Shown here in pieces: positions 61,274 through 64,000 of a DNA stretch of 64,000 nucleotides; position 1 is the stretch's first letter; each line of letters starts with the position of its first letter. This DNA is from Luteimonas sp. 9C. GTDB taxonomy: Bacteria > Pseudomonadota > Gammaproteobacteria > Xanthomonadales > Xanthomonadaceae. The notes below the pieces were generated by a model that ran no database searches, had not been told where the DNA came from, and saw only the letters and a program-made list of their open reading frames with translations. Made by a program: the position numbers and the translations under genes. Location of the stretch: the NCBI RefSeq assembly GCF_902506295.1, contig NZ_LR733312.1, positions 62,001-126,000 on the forward strand, in the 5' to 3' direction.

Positions 61274-62020
61274 TCAGAGCAGGCCCTTGGCCTTGAGAGC
61301 GGCGACCAGCTCGACCGCGTCCTTGACCATGACACCCTTGCCGCGCTTGGTCGGCGCCTCGTAGTGCGTGGTCTTGAGCGTGTCGACCGATTCGACGCCG
61401 AGTTCGGCGAACGGGATCGATTCCATCGGCTTCGACTTCGCTTTCATGATGTCGGGCAACTTGATGAAGCGCGGCTCGTTGAGGCGCAGGTCGGTCGTGA
61501 CGACGGCCGGTAGGTCGACTTCCAGCGTCTCCAGGCCGGCGTCGACTTCGCGCGTCACCGTAGCCTTGCCGTCGGCGATCTCGACCTTCGAGGCGAAGGT
61601 CGCCTGTGGGCGGCTCCAGAGCGTCGCCAGCATCTGGCCGGTCTGGTTGGCGTCGTCGTCGATCGCCTGCTTGCCAAGAATCACCAGATCCGGCTGCTCC
61701 TTCTCGACGAGCTTGAGCAGGGTGCGAGCGGCCGTCAGCGGCTGAATCGCCTGGTCGCAGACCACGTGGATGGCGCGGTTCGCGCCCATGGCCAGGCCGT
61801 TGCGGAGATGCGCTTGGGCGTCGGCGGGCGCGATCGTCGCGACGATTACTTCGGTCGCCACGCCCTTGTCGCGCAGCCGCAGGGCTTCTTCCAGCGCGAT
61901 TTCATCGAAAGGATTGGCCGACAGCTTGACGCCATCGGTGACCACGCCGGACCCGTCCGGCTTGACCTGGATGCGGACGTTGTAGTCCACCACGCGCTTG
62001 TAGGCGACGAGGATCTTCAT
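61274..62020 (-). CDS. etfB: Electron transfer flavoprotein, beta subunit
   Basis: 248 aa, starting MKILVAYKRVVDYNVRIQVK; AMP-binding blocks NPFDEIALEEALRL and ILGKQAIDDDANQTGQMLA are typical. The ATG at 62020 fits the family; another ATG two codons upstream has AAGGA at close spacing. Upstream of etfA by 69 bp, same operon. Confidence 0.97.
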   Translation of the reverse strand: MKILVAYKRVVDYNVRIQVKPDGSGVVTDGVKLSANPFDEIALEEALRLRDKGVATEVIVATIAPADAQAHLRNGLAMGANRAIHVVCDQAIQPLTAARTLLKLVEKEQPDLVILGKQAIDDDANQTGQMLATLWSRPQATFASKVEIADGKATVTREVDAGLETLEVDLPAVVTTDLRLNEPRFIKLPDIMKAKSKPMESIPFAELGVESVDTLKTTHYEAPTKRGKGVMVKDAVELVAALKAKGLL

Positions 62021-62189
62021 TGGCATGGAGTCCTTGGGGGCAGGGCGGCGAGTCGCCGAACTTGCGAAGTTTAGCGGCCCCAAGCGGGTGATGCGAATCC
62101 GCGGCCATTGCATTCACTCACGGCGTCGAAGACTTGGTAGATGCGAGAGAATGCCCGCCGGTCACCGTTTGTTTTTCAGGGAGCATCCT

Positions 62190-63506
62190 TTGCGTGTCTT
62201 GTTGATCGCTTACGAGTTCCCCCCGGGACCATCTCCGCAGTCCCTTCGCTGGGCGCGGTTTGCACGTGAGCTTGTCGGGCATGGAGTTGAACTCCGCGTG
62301 CTGACTGTGCAGCGGGATGCGGAGCGTGTTCGCTTGCCCGCACCGTCAGGACTCGTCATCGACCGCACACCGCCTGGCGCCGTGTCGGGTCTCATCGCAC
62401 ACGTTCGCGCGCGCCACGTCGTCGAGCAGACGGGGCAGCCCTATGCGCCGGGGCGTGCGAACGATGAGAGTGCGGTTGCGTCCTCAGCGGATTTCAACGA
62501 GATGTCGCTGAATTGGAAGGGGCGCCTGGTGAGGCAGTTTGATAGGGCGTCGGGAGTCCTTGCGTTTCCGGATCATTTCGGTCAGTGGGCCCATGCCGCC
62601 CGGCTGCGCCTGAAGCAGCTTCTTGATGCGTTCGTACCTGACGTAGTGATCAGCTCTCATGAGCCTGCGACGACGCTCGAGTTGGGCCGGGTTGCGCGCG
62701 AGCGCGGCTTTGCCTGGCTGGTCGATCTGGGTGATCCGGTCCTGACGAGTTATACGCCGCATAGATGGCGTAGACGGGCTCACCAAGTGGAAGCGTGGAC
62801 CTGCAGAAACGCAAGTCAGATCATTGTCACCACACCTGCGACCAGGGATCTGCTCGTCGCGCGCCACGACGTGGCTTTCGAGCGTTTTAGCCTACTGCCG
62901 CAAGGCTATGACCGAAGCGACGGGCCGGCATATGCACCTGATAAGTCACTGCCTGTCGATCCTGAGACTCTCGAACTGGTCTATACGGGCAGCTTCTACG
63001 CTTTCAGACGCCCGCAGGCGCTGGTAGAGGCTGTGGTCGCATCGTCAGGCGTCAGATTGACCGTCGCCACCCGTACGCCGCCTCACTGGCTGATGGAAGT
63101 GGCAGAGGCGCATCCTGCGAAAGTGCGTTTAGCCGGTTTTCTCCCGCATGCGGAGTCTCTGGCGCTTCAGCAGAAGTCCGATGTGCTGGTGAACATCGCT
63201 AACGATGACCGAGTGCAGACGCCGGGGAAGGTTTTCGAATACTTGGGGGCGGCACGTCCGATTCTTCACATCGGAAGCAGCGAAGGCATTGCCGAATTGC
63301 TCCAGGAGCGCCGACGGGGCGTAGTGGCGCCAGAGCATCCTGATGCGGTAAGGAAGGTGCTGGGCCGGCTGGCTGAGATGAAAATTGCTGGAAGCCTGGC
63401 TGAGCACTTCGACCTGCGTCTTGACCTGTTTCCAGAGTTCGAGTGGAAAACTCTGGGAGACCGATTGTTTGGGATTGTTGGCGAGCTGTCCCGGGAACGT
63501 AGGTGA
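62190..63506 (+). CDS. GT4-type glycosyltransferase, probable TTG start
   Basis: 438 aa if translation begins at TTG 62190, giving LRVLLIAYEFPPGPSPQSLRWARFARELV, a typical GT4 N-terminus, with GGGAG 6 nt upstream. The earlier ATG (62151) would add ~13 residues of Arg/His-rich sequence and lacks a ribosome site. Later blocks LVYTGSFYAFRRPQALVEAV, FLPHAESLALQQKSDVLVNIAND and TPGKVFEYLGAARPILHIG form the GT-B donor-site domain. It lies between etfB and rfbB, where Xanthomonads usually have no glycosyltransferase, so it is probably an accessory part of the O-antigen locus. Confidence 0.87.
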   Translation: MRVLLIAYEFPPGPSPQSLRWARFARELVGHGVELRVLTVQRDAERVRLPAPSGLVIDRTPPGAVSGLIAHVRARHVVEQTGQPYAPGRANDESAVASSADFNEMSLNWKGRLVRQFDRASGVLAFPDHFGQWAHAARLRLKQLLDAFVPDVVISSHEPATTLELGRVARERGFAWLVDLGDPVLTSYTPHRWRRRAHQVEAWTCRNASQIIVTTPATRDLLVARHDVAFERFSLLPQGYDRSDGPAYAPDKSLPVDPETLELVYTGSFYAFRRPQALVEAVVASSGVRLTVATRTPPHWLMEVAEAHPAKVRLAGFLPHAESLALQQKSDVLVNIANDDRVQTPGKVFEYLGAARPILHIGSSEGIAELLQERRRGVVAPEHPDAVRKVLGRLAEMKIAGSLAEHFDLRLDLFPEFEWKTLGDRLFGIVGELSRERR

Positions 63507-63589
63507 TGCCTTGAAAACGTTCTGAAACTCGGTTCTGGGACGGCCACAGTTATGCTGTGCACTTCGGCGGTTTAGTTCAGGAGACGGAG

Positions 63590-64000
63590 ATGCTCACTTG
63601 GCTCGTGACGGGCGGAGCAGGCTTCATTGGAGGCAACTTTGTTCTCGATGCGGTCAGGCGTGGCGTGCACGTGGTCAATCTTGACCTGCTGACATATGCC
63701 GGAAATCTGGACACGTTGGCGACCGTGGCCGGCAATCCACGACACGTGTTCGTCCAGGGAAGCATAGGAGACCGCGCGATTGTTTCGCGCGTCTTGACGA
63801 AGCACCAGCCCGATGCGGTGCTGAACTTCGCCGCGGAAAGCCACGTCGACCGTTCGATCGACGGCCCGGCGGCGTTCATCGAAACCAATGTCGTCGGCAC
63901 GTTAGGCCTGCTCGAGTCGGTGCGCGACTACTGGAAGGCGCTGCCGGACGGACGCCGCGAGGCATTCCGATTCCTGCATGTGTCGACCGACGAGGTCTAC
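63590..64000 (+). CDS. rfbB: dTDP-glucose 4,6-dehydratase, 5' part (cut by window end)
   Basis: 137 codons are present and the frame is open to the last base. It begins [20 protein letters not shown] (NAD-binding GxxGxxG), followed by [13 protein letters not shown] and [25 protein letters not shown] and ends in [10 protein letters not shown], all hallmarks of RmlB/RfbB. First committed step towards dTDP-rhamnose. AGGAG sits 6-7 nt upstream of the ATG; a -10-like TATGCT at 63551-63556 may be its promoter. In Xanthomonas rmlBACD follow etfAB, and the same order is likely here. Confidence 0.96.
   Translation, partial: MLTWLVTGGAGFIGGNFVLDAVRRGVHVVNLDLLTYAGNLDTLATVAGNPRHVFVQGSIGDRAIVSRVLTKHQPDAVLNFAAESHVDRSIDGPAAFIETNVVGTLGLLESVRDYWKALPDGRREAFRFLHVSTDEVY

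Overview
The window is high-GC chromosomal DNA from a gammaproteobacterium of the Lysobacteraceae/Xanthomonadaceae (Xanthomonas, Lysobacter, Luteimonas group). Three things point there: the run trpE-trpG-trpD-trpC, clp, speD, coq7, rplM-rpsI; a Clp-type CRP homologue; and an O-antigen island lying between a cystathionine gamma-synthase/lyase gene (metB) and etfA-etfB, which is the well-known LPS locus position in Xanthomonas. The genus cannot be fixed from the sequence alone. No insertion sequence, prophage or CRISPR array was seen.

Layout. 1-6.4 kb: the end of an AbgT transporter, a POT peptide transporter, a MarR regulator divergent from hppD and hmgA (tyrosine to homogentisate to maleylacetoacetate), and a lipoprotein. 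6.4-12.2 kb: a translationally coupled Mrp/Pha cation-proton antiporter operon (fused AB, C, D, E, F, G) on the minus strand. 12.3-19.9 kb: mixed housekeeping genes (an SDR-like protein, EamA exporter, Mpo1-like protein, purC, short membrane J-protein, outer-membrane beta-barrel, rpe, rraA-like, yegS-like). 20.0-25.6 kb: a Trp-rich leader ORF, trpE, trpG, trpD, an ABM-fold protein, and a trpC fused in frame to a HAD phosphatase. 25.6-30.5 kb: TSUP exporter, GNAT, clp, speD, coq7, rplM-rpsI, tRNA-Gln. 30.7-38.8 kb: 2OG-Fe dioxygenase, fumarylacetoacetase-type hydrolase plus maiA (the last two steps of tyrosine breakdown), an orphan PilU-type ATPase, an envelope pair (DUF4398 lipoprotein and coiled-coil protein), a gene-free stretch that may encode a small RNA, a YdcH-like protein, cystathionine beta-synthase and metB.

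38.8-60.2 kb is the O-antigen island: an ABC exporter (wzm/wzt) whose ATPase has no carbohydrate-binding tail, several very large glycosyltransferases, a membrane-anchored coiled-coil methyltransferase, a TviB/WbpO-type nucleotide-sugar dehydrogenase, wecB, and an unusual set of SGNH-type modules (DUF6270 protein; an FkbH-like protein with a C-terminal SGNH-like domain; an acyltransferase-3 protein with two tandem SGNH domains, the second lacking catalytic residues). Two small lipoproteins that may be related sit inside it. An AT-richer patch around 52-54.4 kb suggests recent acquisition. 60.2-64 kb: etfA-etfB, another glycosyltransferase with a probable TTG start, and the start of rfbB/rmlB, cut by the window end.

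How the parts fit: the island plausibly makes, exports and acylates/methylates an amino-sugar and uronic-acid containing O-polysaccharide. The two tyrosine-catabolic pieces, 26 kb apart, together give the full route from 4-hydroxyphenylpyruvate to fumarate and acetoacetate.
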